Shown here: in pieces, positions 1 to 10,233 of the stretch | How the letters are laid out: the number at the start of each line of letters is the position of its first letter | Numbering within the stretch: the stretch's first letter is position 1 | Assembly: GCA_002346545.1 (NCBI GenBank) | Contig: DEAA01000028.1 | Span: 1 to 64,000 of the forward strand | Length of the DNA stretch: 64,000 bases | Origin: Acidobacteria bacterium UBA2994 | Lineage (GTDB): Bacteria; Acidobacteriota; Vicinamibacteria; Vicinamibacterales; UBA8438 | Direction of reading: 5' to 3' | The notes under the pieces: generated by a model | Databases searched by the model: none | Told to the model about the DNA's origin: nothing | What the model saw: the letters and a program-made list of their open reading frames with translations, nothing else | Program-made: the position numbers and the translations under genes

Positions 1-233
1 AACCAGGTGTTCGATGACAGGTCCTTGTGGCTCTGGTAGCTGCCGAAGTTGCTAGTCTGCTCGACCTTGAGGTCGTTCCACTCCTTGCAGGCCACCTCGC
101 AGCCCTTACACCCGATGCACTTCGAGATATCGACCAGCTTCGAGTAGACGGGTCCACCCGATCTGAGCGCTTCGAGCGGAATTAGAGCGCTCTGGGAGGC
201 CGAGACGCGCTTGATGGAGAGAGTGTCAGGCAT
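1..233 (-). CDS. fdhB: Formate dehydrogenase iron-sulfur (beta) subunit, N-terminal part
   Basis: Reading leftward from the ATG at 231-233, about 77 codons are present before the gene runs off the window. The protein begins MPDTLSIKRVSASQ and soon shows a ferredoxin-type cluster C-I-G-C-K-G-C-E-V-A-C-K-E-W-N, the first 4Fe-4S ligand set of FdnH/FdoH-type subunits. This subunit passes electrons from the molybdopterin subunit to a membrane cytochrome b. It lies 59 bases downstream of the alpha-subunit gene on the same strand, in the usual fdhA-fdhB order, so they are probably one operon. The C-terminal membrane anchor and the remaining clusters lie outside the window. Confidence 0.88.
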   Translation of the reverse strand, partial: MPDTLSIKRVSASQSALIPLEALRSGGPVYSKLVDISKCIGCKGCEVACKEWNDLKVEQTSNFGSYQSHKDLSSNTW

Positions 234-292
234 GGAGATCGGCGCTCTGTGGCTTGGGGCTTGGGGCTCTGGGCTCTGTCACGAACTCTACC

Positions 293-3200
293 CTATGTGG
301 TTTGCGGCTCCGCTGGTGCCACGTTGACGAGAAAAGACTTGAACTCGGGGCAACGGGTGTTGGCGTCGCCGACGTACGGCGTGAGGAGATTGGCCATCGA
401 CCCCTGCGTGATACCCACGAATCCCCAGTGGACGGGGATGCCGACCGTCCACACGGTCTGACCGTTCACCGTCAGTGGCTTGATCCGCTTGGTGACGATC
501 GCCACGCCTTCGACCTCGCCACGTTTCGACCAGACCCGAGCCCGCGATCCGTTAGCGATCCCTTTCTCAGCCGCGAGCCCTTCGGGGATCTCGACGAAAA
601 AGTCCGGCATCGCCTCGACGAGCAGCGGCACGTTCCGGGTCACGAAATGCTCGTGCTCCACCACACGGTAGACGGTGCAGGCGTACGGGAAATCGTCGTC
701 GGCGGTGGCCAGCGTCTCCCGCACGCCGTCATACCAGTTGATGGTCGGGTTGATCGGCACCGCGGGGTGCAGCGGATTACCTGTCGGGCTCTCGACAGGC
801 TCGTAGTGCTCGGACAGCGGACCGTCGGCCAGATGGCTGCTGAACAGCCGCGCCACGCCCTCCTCGGTCATGATGAACGCCCCGGGCCCGTCCGGCGGCG
901 TCGTCCGACCGTAGTCCGGCACGTCGCCAATCCACTCACGACCGTTCCAGGCGATACCGGCGCGAGACGCCTCCCAGGGCCGCCCGTCGGCGTCTGCCGA
1001 CGCCCGGTTGTAGAGGACGCGCCGGTTGAGCGGCCAACTAAACGCCCAGCCGTGGTGCATCCCGAGCCCCGTGGGATCGGCGGTGTCCCGCCGCGCCATC
1101 ATGTTGCCTTCCTCGGTGTAGCTGCCGGTGTAGATCCAGTTGCCCGAGGTGGTGGAGCCATCGGCAGCGAGCTCGCCGAATGACGACAGCAACCGGCCCG
1201 TCTCACGGTCGTAGCCGTTGATCTCCTTGGCGAGCTCGACCAGGGTCGGCAGCCGCGGATTGAGATAGTCCCAGGTGAGGTGCTCGATCGGGTCGTGGTA
1301 GACGGCGTCCTCGCCGTCCTCGCGATAGAGCTCCTTGACCCGCCAGAACAGCTCCGACAGCACGTAGGTGTCCGACCGCACCCCGTCAGGCGCGTCGATC
1401 GCCTTTTCCTTCCACTGCGCCCACCGCCCGCTGTTGGTAAACGAACCGTCCCGCTCGATCCAGTGCGTGGTGGGGAAATACATCACCTCGGTCTGGACCG
1501 TGGCGGGGTCGACCCCTGGCGCCCGCCAGAACTCGGCGCTGTCGAGCATGAACGGATCGATGACCACCTTCCACTGCAACTGAGCCATCGACTCCAGGAG
1601 TCTAGGAACGTCGGGACCCGCCAGCAACGGATTGAAGCCGAGAGACACGAAGCCCTCAATGCTGCCCTGCCGGACTTGATCCCAGATCGAGAGCCAGGTG
1701 GCGTCGCCGTCCTGCTTACCGAGGTAGTGGTAGCCGAACTCGTTGGCCTCGGTAGCGTGATCGCCGAACCAGGCCTTGAGCTGGGACACGAGGAACTTGG
1801 GGTAATTCCCCCAGTAATTGACCGTGTCCGGCACCAGCGGCGTCGGCGTCGACGCCGCGAGATGCGCGTCGAAACTGCCTTGGTCTGGCGTCGGCACCTT
1901 CAAGTAGCCCGGGAGAATGCCCGCCACGATCGCGTGGTCGGTCGCACCTTGCACGTTGGCGTGGCCTCGGAGTGCGTTGATCCCGCCACCCGGACGGCCG
2001 ATGTTCCCCAAGAGGAGCTGCAGGATGGCCGCGGTCCGGATGATCTGGCTACCCACGGTGTGCATGGTCCAGCCCACCGCGTACATGATCGTGCCCACCC
2101 GGTCGGCACGACCGGTGGAGCAGATGATGTCGGCCATCTCGAGGAACTTCTCCTCGGTGCAGCCGGCGATCTGGGCCACCACGTCCGGCGTGTAGCGGTC
2201 GTAGTGCTGCTTCAGCAGCTGAAAGACGGCGCGCGGGTCCTCAAGCGTCTCGTCACGCCGCACATAGCCATCCGGTCCCCGCTCGTAGCCCCAAGACGTC
2301 TTGTCGTAGGCGCCGGCCGCCTCCTCGAAGCCCGAGAACAGCCCGTCTTCGAACCCAAAGTCGCCGCTGACAATGAACGAAGCGTTGGTGTGGGTACGGA
2401 CGTAGTCGGCATGGTGGAGGTCGTTGGCCAGAATGTGACGGATCAGCCCGCCCAGCACCGCGATGTCAGACCCCGGGCGGATCTGCATGTGCTTGTCGGC
2501 CACCGCCGATGTCCGCGTGTATCTGGGATCGATGGTGACAAGCGTGGCGTTGTTCTCGTCACGCGCCTCGACCGCCCACTTGAAGCCGCAGGGATGATTC
2601 TCGGCCGGGTTGGCCCCCATCACCAGTACGACATCGGCGTTCTTGATGTCCTTCCAGTGGTTGGTCATCGCCCCGCGACCGAACGTGGCGGCCAGACTGG
2701 CCACCGTGGGGCTGTGTCATATGCGGGCCTGATGGTCGATGTAGGTTAGCCCCATGGCACGCATCGTCTTCGTGATGAGATACGCGTCCTCGTTGGCCAC
2801 CGTCGCGCTGCCGACCCAGGCGATGCCGTTGCAGCGGTTAACCGTGCGCCCCTGGCTGTCCTGCTCGACGAAAGTGCGGTCGCGCGACTCCTTGAACTTG
2901 CGCGCGAACCAGTCCATGGCGAAGTCCCAGTCGACTTCCTGCCACTCGCTGGCGCCGGCGGCCCGATACATCGGGCTCTTCTTCAGCCGCGGGCTGATGG
3001 CCAGTTGCATCTGCGACGCACCCTTGGGGCACAGGGTGCCGCCGTTGATTGGGCTATCGGGGTCGCCTTCGACGTGGATGACCGTGTTGGTGGTGTTCAG
3101 TCCGCCGCTGCCGTGGGTATAGGCGATGGTGCCGCAGCCCACGGCGCAGTAGGGGCAGACCGTCTTGTACTCGCGGGCGTTCCGAATCTTGAGCTGCCGC

Positions 3201-3298
3201 ACCGCGGCGTAGGCCGGCTGCAGGTCGAACCCGAGCGCGCTGACGCCGGCCGCGGCGCCGACCGAGACCTTGAGGAACGTGCGGCGAGATAGCGACAT
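293..3298 (-). CDS. fdhA: Selenocysteine-containing formate dehydrogenase-N type alpha subunit
   Basis: Two open stretches (3298-2720 and 2716-293) are in one frame and separated only by TGA at 2717-2719. Translated through as selenocysteine the protein is 1001 aa, close to E. coli FdnG (1015 aa), with Sec at residue 194 in the context Q-A-R-I-U-H-S-P-T-V, matching the FdnG/FdoG active site. The N terminus has a twin-arginine signal (SRRTFLK) and the 4Fe-4S ligands C-P-Y-C-A-V-G-C followed by C-P-K-G-A. The enzyme oxidises formate at a Mo/W-bis-molybdopterin centre in the periplasm and feeds the beta subunit at 1-233. A hairpin just after the TGA fits a bacterial SECIS. Seen: the frame and motifs; inferred: that Sec is inserted, since selABCD are not in the window. 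Confidence 0.93.
2690..2719 (-). promoter_or_regulatory. UGA selenocysteine codon with SECIS-like hairpin
   Basis: On the minus strand the TGA (2719-2717) is followed, 15 nt later, by a hairpin with stem GGCC/GGCC and apical loop AGUCU (2702-2690). E. coli fdhF has its SelB-binding hairpin at a similar distance with loop GGUCU. Outer pairing GUGG with a downstream CCAC could extend the stem. Seen: codon, stem and loop. Known: bacterial SECIS elements sit immediately 3' of the UGA. Inferred: SelB recognition. Confidence 0.75.
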
Positions 3299-3458
3299 GG
3301 TGAGCGCCTAATTTAGCACAGGGCCTGAGGGGATCCGAGACGACACTGGAATGCCGCACCGATGTCGCCGCTCTGCGCTCGACCAGCTGCGGCGACCGGC
3401 GCGTCGCGGAGAACGCCGCTCCCCGGGCCCCGTGTTCGTTCTGCCATACAATCGCGAC

Positions 3459-4280
3459 ATGACGGTGTCAGCAGTCGGTCTGCGAGCGGTCGAGGTCACG
3501 CGGAACGACGGGGTACGAAGCAGTGACGTCGTGGCCGTGGAGGCCCCGCTAGAGATCCGGGTAGGCGGTCAGCCCCTGGTCATCACCATGCGGACACCGG
3601 GCCACGACGAGGAACTGGCGGCCGGGTTCCTGTTTGGCGAGGGCGTCATCACCAGCGGCGGGCAGGTGGATTCTATCCGCCACGAACCTGGCGCTGAGGC
3701 CACATCACCAGAGGCTCTAGCGGCAGGCCAGGTCGGAGGCGGAGACCGGGTGCTGGTGACGCTCCAGAACGGAGCGGACGTCGCCGGCGTCGAACGGGCG
3801 CAGCGTCACTTCCGCGCGACCGCGGCATGCGGAGTCTGTGGCAAGGAGAGCCTGGACGACCTCGACCAGGCGCTCCCAGCGATCGAGGCCAGGGACTGCC
3901 CAACCCAGCTGCTGGCGTCGCTCCCGGATCGGATGCGTCCGCACCAGCCCCTCTTCGACGCCACCGGCGGGATTCACGCCGCTGGTTTATTCACGTTGGA
4001 GGGCGAGCTCCTCACCGTCCGCGAGGACATCGGGCGGCACAACGCGGTCGACAAGGTCATCGGGCGGGCCGTGCTCGACGGCGCCACGTCGCTCTCCGAC
4101 CGCATCCTGGTGGTCAGCGGACGAGCCGGCTTCGAACTGGTACAGAAAGCGCTCAAGGCGGCCATTCCCATCATGGTCTCGGTTGGGGCCGCCTCGAGCC
4201 TGGCGGTCGAGATGGCCGCGGCGGCCGGGATGACGCTCTACTCGTTCGTCGGCCCCGGCCGCGGGAATCTCCACACCTAG
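3459..4280 (+). CDS. fdhD: Formate dehydrogenase accessory sulfurtransferase FdhD
   Basis: 273 aa from ATG 3459, close to E. coli FdhD (277 aa). FdhD takes sulfur from IscS and transfers it to the molybdenum cofactor of formate dehydrogenase, which is inactive without it. Seen: the N-terminal block around TMRTPGHDEELAAGFLFGEG, the family C-G-V-C-G-K motif near residue 125 with the two sulfur-carrying cysteines, and the conserved E-D-I-G-R-H-N-A-V-D-K segment. It is divergent from fdhA-fdhB, so about 160 bases between 3298 and 3459 hold both promoters. An upstream in-frame ATG at 3351 exists, but the extra residues do not look like FdhD. It ends overlapping the next, convergent gene by 4 bases. 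Confidence 0.92.
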   Translation: MTVSAVGLRAVEVTRNDGVRSSDVVAVEAPLEIRVGGQPLVITMRTPGHDEELAAGFLFGEGVITSGGQVDSIRHEPGAEATSPEALAAGQVGGGDRVLVTLQNGADVAGVERAQRHFRATAACGVCGKESLDDLDQALPAIEARDCPTQLLASLPDRMRPHQPLFDATGGIHAAGLFTLEGELLTVREDIGRHNAVDKVIGRAVLDGATSLSDRILVVSGRAGFELVQKALKAAIPIMVSVGAASSLAVEMAAAAGMTLYSFVGPGRGNLHT

Positions 4281-5026
4281 GGCTTCTCGAAAATGTTGTG
4301 ATCGACCTCCCCGTTCACCTCGACGGTGTCGTAGACGGTGTCGATACTGAACGCCCCGGGAATCGCCAGGCCGCTGATGGTGGCGAACAGCACTCCGCCG
4401 TGCTCCTGGTATCCCTCCACATCCAACGTCATACGGACCGTCCCCAGCTGCGGCAAGCTGGTGTCGACCGTCATGCGTGACACGAGGTAGGTCTCAGTGT
4501 CGACATAGACGTCGAACGTCACAACGGCAGCCGTGATCTGCACGACATGGTGCGGACGCCCGCCCACCTCAGCATCGTCGAGCTTGCTGTACTCCCCCAA
4601 GGCAGGGTCGCCAAACCCCTGGAACGGATGAAGCGAGGTCTGCGCGGCCCACACCGCCACCTGCTCGCCGGTCGCGTCCGTCATGCCCTGCATGCTGTCG
4701 GACTGCCACCCCACCGTCCCGTTCCAGGCGCTGGTCTGCTGGAAGAAATCACTGTCGAGGTCCTGATAGATCTTCTGGTTGGGAATAATGACCACCTCGG
4801 TGTCGCCTTCGAGGTCGCCGTAGTCGGTGCTCATGACAGACCCGCCGACCTGACGCAGGCTGGTGATCCCGGCCAGAGCCTCACGTCCCCCGACCGCCTC
4901 GAGGCTCGCCTCGACAATCTCCGCGACCGTCTGTGCCTGGGCGCCCGGCGCCACCAGCAGCGCCAGCACCAGAAGGTTGGTGCCAGCCACCACACGAATC
5001 CACGCTCGCGTACTCTGGAGTGCCAT
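4277..5026 (-). CDS. Exported LolA/outer-membrane-lipoprotein-sorting-like protein
   Basis: 249 aa with a clear Sec signal peptide (hydrophobic stretch LLVLALLVAP, cleavage near AQAQ at residues 30-32). The mature part begins with a short helix (VAEIVEASLEAVGG) and continues in beta-rich sequence with repeated D-V-x-V-D-x-E-T and V-x-M-T-L-D-V-E strands. That layout matches half-barrel LolA/MucB-like periplasmic proteins, so it may bind lipid. The assignment rests on layout and not on a diagnostic motif. It converges on fdhD with a 4-base overlap and has no operon partner; a strong GAGGAGGA sits just upstream of the ATG. Confidence 0.6.
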   Translation of the reverse strand: MALQSTRAWIRVVAGTNLLVLALLVAPGAQAQTVAEIVEASLEAVGGREALAGITSLRQVGGSVMSTDYGDLEGDTEVVIIPNQKIYQDLDSDFFQQTSAWNGTVGWQSDSMQGMTDATGEQVAVWAAQTSLHPFQGFGDPALGEYSKLDDAEVGGRPHHVVQITAAVVTFDVYVDTETYLVSRMTVDTSLPQLGTVRMTLDVEGYQEHGGVLFATISGLAIPGAFSIDTVYDTVEVNGEVDHNIFEKP

Positions 5027-5108
5027 CGATGTCCTCCTCCTCTGACTAACGTTGGGTCAGCCTATCAGGTGCACAGCCGCGTGCTATCCTGCGCCATCGG
5101 TCGAGATC

Positions 5109-5534
5109 ATGAAGATCCAATGGATGTTCCGGATCGGCCTCATCGCGTGCGCCATCGCGCTGGGCATCCTGAACCTGACGCTCTGGCAGCAACGCGCCGA
5201 GGTCGTCCCGAGCGACGACGAGTTCGAGGTCGTCAATCTGGAGGCCCTCCCAGAGACGAACGAACCACAGCTCGTCAACGAGGCCTGGGAGATTACCGAC
5301 ATGGCGACCGCGCACGGCGCGTTCGTCATCGAGGTCGAGGCGGACGATCCGAGCCGCACGGAGGAAATCGGCAGATCGCTCGTCGAGCCGATCAAGGGCA
5401 ACTACGACGAGATTCTCGTCTACATCAACCAGCGGGGTGACGAGTCGGACCTCCCGGCCCGGCGGATGCAGTGGACGCCCGCGGGCGGCTACGTCGAGTT
5501 GGAGTACGCGTCCGAGGACGACTCCGCACGGTAG
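5109..5534 (+). CDS. Small membrane-anchored hypothetical protein
   Basis: 141 aa from ATG 5109 (MKIQWMFRIG). One N-terminal transmembrane segment (about residues 8-24, LIACAIALGILNL) is followed by an acidic soluble domain. I do not recognise a family. A longer in-frame start at 5052 would add 19 residues ahead of the membrane segment and looks less natural. The domain alternates strands and helices (AFVIEVEADD, EILVYINQRG), suggesting a small alpha/beta fold outside the cytoplasm. The acyl-CoA synthetase gene follows 48 bases later on the same strand, so co-transcription is possible, but no functional link is evident. Confidence 0.6.
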   Translation: MKIQWMFRIGLIACAIALGILNLTLWQQRAEVVPSDDEFEVVNLEALPETNEPQLVNEAWEITDMATAHGAFVIEVEADDPSRTEEIGRSLVEPIKGNYDEILVYINQRGDESDLPARRMQWTPAGGYVELEYASEDDSAR

Positions 5535-5582
5535 GACGTGATGCACCAGGCGGCGGCAGGTGGCGCAAAGCGCTGAGGACTC

Positions 5583-7217
5583 ATGATGCAGCCCTCTTCG
5601 TATGTGCATGGCACCAGCGCTGTTCCGCTGCTGGGCGAGACCATCGGAGAGAACCTCAGGCGTACAGTGAACCGGGTCAGCGACCGCGACGCGCTGATCT
5701 CAGTGGCGCAGGGGTACCGGGCGACCTACCGGGAGCTGTGGGACGCCACGACCGAACTCGCCAAGGCGCTGCTGGCCCGCGGCGTCGCCAAAGGGGACCG
5801 GGTCGGTATCTGGTCGCCCAACCGGTTCGAGTGGGTGGTCATCCAATACGCGACCGCCCGAATCGGGGCCGTCCTAGTTAACGTCAACCCCGCCTACAAG
5901 ACCCAGGAGCTGCGGCACGCGCTCAACCAGTCCGGCCTAGGCCTGCTCCTGCTGTCGAAGGGGTTTCGGCAAACCAGCTACGAGGACATGGTGGGGGCCG
6001 TCCGGCCGGACTGCCCGGCACTGGGCGACGCGGTCGTCCTCGACGACCACTGGGAGGCGCTGCTCGCCGACGGCACCGACATCGGCGACGATCAGCTGGC
6101 GGCGCGCGAGTCCACGCTCAATTTCGACGACCCGATCAACATCCAGTACACGTCCGGCACGACCGGCGCTCCCAAAGGCGCGACGCTGTCGCATCACAAC
6201 CTCCTCAACAACGGGTTCTTCTGCGGGGAGGTCCTCGGCTATACCGAGGTCGACCGCGTCTGCGTGCCGGTGCCGTTCTATCACTGCTTCGGCATGGTGA
6301 TCGGCAACCTAGCGGCAACGAGCCACGGGGCCTGCGTCGTGACGCCCGGAGAGGCGTTCGACGCCGAAGCGACACTGACCGCGGTGGAAGCTGAAAAATG
6401 CACGGCGCTCTACGGTGTGCCGACCATGTTCATTGCCCAGCTCGACCATGCCCGGTTCGGACACACCGATTTCAGCACCCTCCGAACCGGGGTAATGGCC
6501 GGTTCTCCGTGCCCCATTGAAGTGATGAAGCAGGTACGGGAGCGGATGCACATCCCGGAAATCACGATCTGCTACGGGATGACCGAGACGTCGCCGGTCT
6601 CGACGCAGACCCGAGTCGACGATCCTGTGGAGAAACGCGTCGCCACCGTGGGTCCGGTGCATCCGCACGTGGAGGTGCAGGTGATCGACCCAGAGACCGG
6701 GCGGCTGCTCCCCCGCGGCGAACGGGGCGAGCTTTGCACCCGAGGCTACTCGGTGATGCTGGGATACTGGGACGACGAGGAGGCGACGGCCACGGCAATC
6801 GATCGGAGCGGCTGGATGCACACGGGCGATCTGGCCACGATGGACGACGACGGCTATCTGAGCATCGTGGGGCGCATTAAGGACATGATCATCCGCGGCG
6901 GGGAGAACATCTCGCCACGGGAGGTGGAGGAGTTCCTGTATACCCACCCGGACGTGGCCGACGCCCAAGTCATCGGTGTCCCGTCAGCCCGTTACGGAGA
7001 AGAAGTAATGGCCTGGGTGAAGCCTCGCCCCGGCGCCACAATCGATGCAGACGGATTGGCCAGCTTGTGTCGCGGCGCCATCGCGACGTTCAAGATTCCC
7101 AGGTACTGGAAGATCGTCGACACCTTCCCGATGACGGTCACCGGGAAGGTGCAGAAGTACCGCATGCGGGAAATCGCGACCGAGGAGCTTGGTCGAACGG
7201 AGGATGGCCCGGCGTGA
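5583..7217 (+). CDS. AMP-binding acyl-CoA synthetase (fatty acid-CoA ligase family)
   Basis: 544 aa, full length for FadD-like ligases. It activates a carboxylic acid to an acyl-adenylate and then a CoA thioester. Seen: the P-loop [11 protein letters not shown] at residues 189-199, the Y-G-M-T-E-T-S-P motif near 338, the motor motif around [16 protein letters not shown], and the C-terminal catalytic lysine in T-V-T-G-K at residue 522. The chain-length class cannot be read reliably from sequence; medium- or long-chain fatty acids are likely. GAGGA precedes the ATG by five bases. It faces the minus-strand desulfhydrase gene, 106 bases apart, and has no beta-oxidation partners nearby. Confidence 0.9.
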   Translation: MMQPSSYVHGTSAVPLLGETIGENLRRTVNRVSDRDALISVAQGYRATYRELWDATTELAKALLARGVAKGDRVGIWSPNRFEWVVIQYATARIGAVLVNVNPAYKTQELRHALNQSGLGLLLLSKGFRQTSYEDMVGAVRPDCPALGDAVVLDDHWEALLADGTDIGDDQLAARESTLNFDDPINIQYTSGTTGAPKGATLSHHNLLNNGFFCGEVLGYTEVDRVCVPVPFYHCFGMVIGNLAATSHGACVVTPGEAFDAEATLTAVEAEKCTALYGVPTMFIAQLDHARFGHTDFSTLRTGVMAGSPCPIEVMKQVRERMHIPEITICYGMTETSPVSTQTRVDDPVEKRVATVGPVHPHVEVQVIDPETGRLLPRGERGELCTRGYSVMLGYWDDEEATATAIDRSGWMHTGDLATMDDDGYLSIVGRIKDMIIRGGENISPREVEEFLYTHPDVADAQVIGVPSARYGEEVMAWVKPRPGATIDADGLASLCRGAIATFKIPRYWKIVDTFPMTVTGKVQKYRMREIATEELGRTEDGPA

Positions 7218-7323
7218 TGCGCGTGCGGCTCGCGCGGAAGAACGGGCTCGCAGAGCGGGCCGCGATCGTTGGCGAGCGCGAGCATGTGAGCGCCTGAGGC
7301 CGCGCCGGTCGGCGTGTCAGCCG

Positions 7324-8358
7324 TTAGTGCTCAACGCCCTTCTTCCGGTCGAGATGCACGGCCAGGGCGTCCTGATAGGCAAACAAGGCGGGTGTGCCGC
7401 CGGAGTGCAGCATCACCACAGACGCACCACCCGGCCACCGGCCTGCCGCTTGGTGACCACACAGCCCGGCGAACACCTTCCCCGAGTACACCGGATCGAG
7501 CAGGATCCCCTCGGTCGACCCCATGCGCAGAATGGCGTCGAGACAGGCCTCTGTGGGATCCCCGTACTCGCGCCCGATGTATCCATCATCCACTTCGATC
7601 GGTCCGCGTGGACGGTTCGGGTCCAGCTCAAGGAGCTCGCTGACGGCACGCCACCAGGCGTCGATCCGTTCATAACACTGCGCCGCCGGCCGGTTGACGC
7701 TGATGCCGACGATTGGGCAATCAACGCCCGCATCGCGAAGCGCGGTCGTGAGTCCTACCAGAATCCCGCCAGTTCCACAGGGCACGTAAATCGCCGCCGG
7801 CTCGAGTTCACGCTCGCCTAGCTGGTCGACGAGTTCGAGTCCCGCCCGCACGTAGCCCAGACAGCTGTGCGGCGTCGACCCGCTTACCGGAATGAAGTGA
7901 GGCGTCTCGCCTGCGGCCCGAAGCTTGTCGCAGACGACGCGCGCGTCCTCCTCTAACGCCCAGTGGTCTGCCGTGTCGACCAAACGGACGTCGGCGCCCA
8001 TGAGCCTGACCGTCAGCAGGTTGCCCTGGAACGTGACCCGATCGTCGCGACCGAGCACCACCGTGATTCCCATCCCAACCCGCCGGGCCGCCGCGGTCGT
8101 CAGCCTGGCGTGATTGCTTTGCGCACTCCCAACGGTGACCAGCACCGTCGCCCCAGCCGACACCGCCCTGGCTACTTCGTACTCGAGCTTGCGCGGCTTG
8201 TCCCCACCCATCGCCAGATCGGTTAGGTCATCACGCTTGAGATACAGGTCAAGACCGATCTGCTCGCCAACCCGGGTCACTCGATCGAGCGGCGTGGGAA
8301 CCCGTGTGAGTGAAACTCTGGGATAGCGTGCGAGCGCGTCGGCGAGTGGGCGGGACAT
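7324..8358 (-). CDS. PLP-dependent D-cysteine desulfhydrase / ACC deaminase family enzyme
   Basis: 344 aa from ATG 8358. The fold type II PLP signature is plain: G-G-D-K-P-R-K-L-E-Y, with Lys54 at the Schiff-base position, followed by G-S-A-Q-S-N-H-A-R carrying the serine/histidine region that handles the substrate, and a phosphate-binding C-G-T-G-G loop. Family members release ammonia plus sulfide and pyruvate from D-cysteine, or ammonia and 2-oxobutyrate from 1-aminocyclopropane-1-carboxylate; the two are hard to separate by eye. The open frame extends far upstream, but that extension is compositionally a shadow of the tannase gene. The promoter must lie in the 247-base divergent gap before the tannase-like gene. 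Confidence 0.85.
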   Translation of the reverse strand: MSRPLADALARYPRVSLTRVPTPLDRVTRVGEQIGLDLYLKRDDLTDLAMGGDKPRKLEYEVARAVSAGATVLVTVGSAQSNHARLTTAAARRVGMGITVVLGRDDRVTFQGNLLTVRLMGADVRLVDTADHWALEEDARVVCDKLRAAGETPHFIPVSGSTPHSCLGYVRAGLELVDQLGERELEPAAIYVPCGTGGILVGLTTALRDAGVDCPIVGISVNRPAAQCYERIDAWWRAVSELLELDPNRPRGPIEVDDGYIGREYGDPTEACLDAILRMGSTEGILLDPVYSGKVFAGLCGHQAAGRWPGGASVVMLHSGGTPALFAYQDALAVHLDRKKGVEH

Positions 8359-8605
8359 CCCCGGATGATCGCCTCCGACCGGCCACTGAGCAAGTGCTGC
8401 CTGCCGAACCGGGACCTCCCTGTGACATAAGCGAAAGCATTTCGACACGATCCGGTCGTGAGCTCGGGGTGCGCCGGCGCGTCGGGCCGTACAGAAAGTG
8501 CTGGACCGTCGGGCAATGCTGGCGCTGGGCGCGTGATTTAGCGGGGACAGCACCTGCGGGGCAGGTTGTTTGGAGCCGGACAAGGGGCCGGATAGGATCA
8601 ACCGC

Positions 8606-10210
8606 ATGCAGACTCGGGGAAACTGGACGACGTTGCTGGGGGGCAGCCTGGTCGCGACGGCAATGGCCGGAATGGCCGCCTGCGCCGAGAGTGCCAAGTC
8701 GACAACGGCCGCGACTGATGAGGTCGCTCCGGCCACCTGCGCCGCGCTGGCCGCACTCGTCCTGCCGGACACGACCATCACACTGGCCGAGGCGGTTCCC
8801 GCCGGCTCGTTCACGCCGCCGGGGGGCGACGCGATAGATCTCCCGACCTTCTGCCGCGTGGCCGTCACCAGCGAGCCGGCCGTCAACTTCGAGGTCTGGC
8901 TGCCAGAAGACTGGAACGGCAAGTTCCACGCCGCGGGCAACGGAGGCATGGCGGGCGTCATCAGCTACGGCGCGATGGCCGGCGCGCTCCGGCGCGGCTA
9001 CGCGACAGCCAGCACCGACACCGGCCACGTGCGCGGCGACGGGGGCTTTGATGCGAACTGGGCCCTGAACCGGCCGGATCTGATCGCGGACTTCGGTCAT
9101 CGGTCGATGCATCTCACAGCCATGCACGGCAAGGCGATCACGGCCGCTCATTACGGCAGCGCGCCGGACTACTCGTATTACGTCGGGTGCTCAAAAGGTG
9201 GCCAGCAGGGCATGATGGAGGCCCAGCGCTATCCGGAAGATTTCGACGGTCTCGTGGTGGGCAACCCCGCCCACGACTGGACCACGTTCTACGCCGCCGC
9301 CCACCTGTGGTACGCGCTGGCCACCCTGGACGACGAAGCCAGCTACATCCCCCCCGACAAGGTCGCGGTGCTGGGCGATGCGGTGACCAAAGCCTGTGAC
9401 GCGATCGACGGGATCAAAGACGGCGTGCTCGACGACCCGCGCAAGTGCGACTTCGACCCCGGTGTGTTGACCTGTGAGGGGGGCGAGACCGAGGGATGCC
9501 TCACTGCCAAGCAGGTACAAGCGGTGCGAGACATCTGGCAGGGTCCACTTGATGCCGATGGTACGCCGATCTATCCGGGACTGGTTCCGGGGGGCGAAGC
9601 CGGTCCCGGCGGCTGGTCGAGCTGGGTCACCGGGCGGCAGGCGTACGCGGGGACCCACTTCCTGGCGGCCGAAGACTTCATGCGCAACATGGTCTTCGAT
9701 GATCCGGTGTGGGACTTCCGGTCGTGGAACTACGAGCGGGATCTGCCGATTGCGCTGGCAAAGACCGGCGCCGCGCTCGATGCCAACAACCCCGACCTCA
9801 GCGGTCTGAGGGATCGCGGGGCGAAGCTCCTCATGTATCACGGCTGGAGCGACGCCGACATCTCCCCCCTCAGCAGCATCGACTATTTCGAACGGGTGGT
9901 CACCGAGATGGGCGAGGGGGCTGACGACACCACCAAGCTGGCGAGCGTGCAAGACTTCTACCGGCTGTTCATGGTGCCGGGTATGGGCCACTGTCGCGGC
10001 GGCCCCGGACCAGACAGTTTCGACGCGCTGTCTGCGCTCGAACGTTGGGTCGAACAGGACGAGGCGCCAGCCCAGATCATCGCCTCGAAGCTCCGCGACG
10101 GCGAGGTCGTGCAGAGTCGGCCGCTGTGCCCTTACCCACAAGTGGCCCGGTGGGACGGCAGCGGCGATACCGACAACGCGGCGAGCTTCTCCTGCGTTAA
10201 CCCGGACTAG
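8606..10210 (+). CDS. Tannase/feruloyl esterase family lipoprotein
   Basis: 534 aa from ATG 8606. A signal peptide ends in a lipobox-like A-G-M-A-A-C (Cys26), so the enzyme is probably lipid-anchored outside the inner membrane. The tannase-family CS-D-HC pattern is complete: Y-V-G-C-S-K-G-G (Cys195-Ser196), G-W-S-D (Asp416) and G-H-C-R-G-G (His462-Cys463), giving a Ser-Asp-His triad with a neighbouring disulfide. Such enzymes cleave aromatic esters such as gallate or ferulate esters in plant-derived material. The substrate cannot be chosen from sequence. It stands alone, divergent from the desulfhydrase and convergent with the photolyase. Confidence 0.87.
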   Translation: MQTRGNWTTLLGGSLVATAMAGMAACAESAKSTTAATDEVAPATCAALAALVLPDTTITLAEAVPAGSFTPPGGDAIDLPTFCRVAVTSEPAVNFEVWLPEDWNGKFHAAGNGGMAGVISYGAMAGALRRGYATASTDTGHVRGDGGFDANWALNRPDLIADFGHRSMHLTAMHGKAITAAHYGSAPDYSYYVGCSKGGQQGMMEAQRYPEDFDGLVVGNPAHDWTTFYAAAHLWYALATLDDEASYIPPDKVAVLGDAVTKACDAIDGIKDGVLDDPRKCDFDPGVLTCEGGETEGCLTAKQVQAVRDIWQGPLDADGTPIYPGLVPGGEAGPGGWSSWVTGRQAYAGTHFLAAEDFMRNMVFDDPVWDFRSWNYERDLPIALAKTGAALDANNPDLSGLRDRGAKLLMYHGWSDADISPLSSIDYFERVVTEMGEGADDTTKLASVQDFYRLFMVPGMGHCRGGPGPDSFDALSALERWVEQDEAPAQIIASKLRDGEVVQSRPLCPYPQVARWDGSGDTDNAASFSCVNPD

Positions 10211-10233
10211 CCGCAGACTCCGCGCACCCCGGG

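Noticed and set aside
1280..2749. A 489-codon open frame on the + strand inside the formate dehydrogenase gene
   Set aside because: It is antisense to the conserved alpha subunit, has no family motif and an arginine/histidine-rich composition typical of high-GC shadow frames.
293..3298. Formate dehydrogenase as two separate or frameshifted genes
   Set aside because: The two open stretches are in the same frame, separated only by one TGA in the exact Sec context, and a SECIS-like hairpin follows; a pseudogene would show more damage.
8359..8961. A longer N terminus for the PLP enzyme
   Set aside because: The extra 201 codons run into the tannase gene on the opposite strand and show no enzyme-like sequence; the ATG at 8358 begins the conserved fold.
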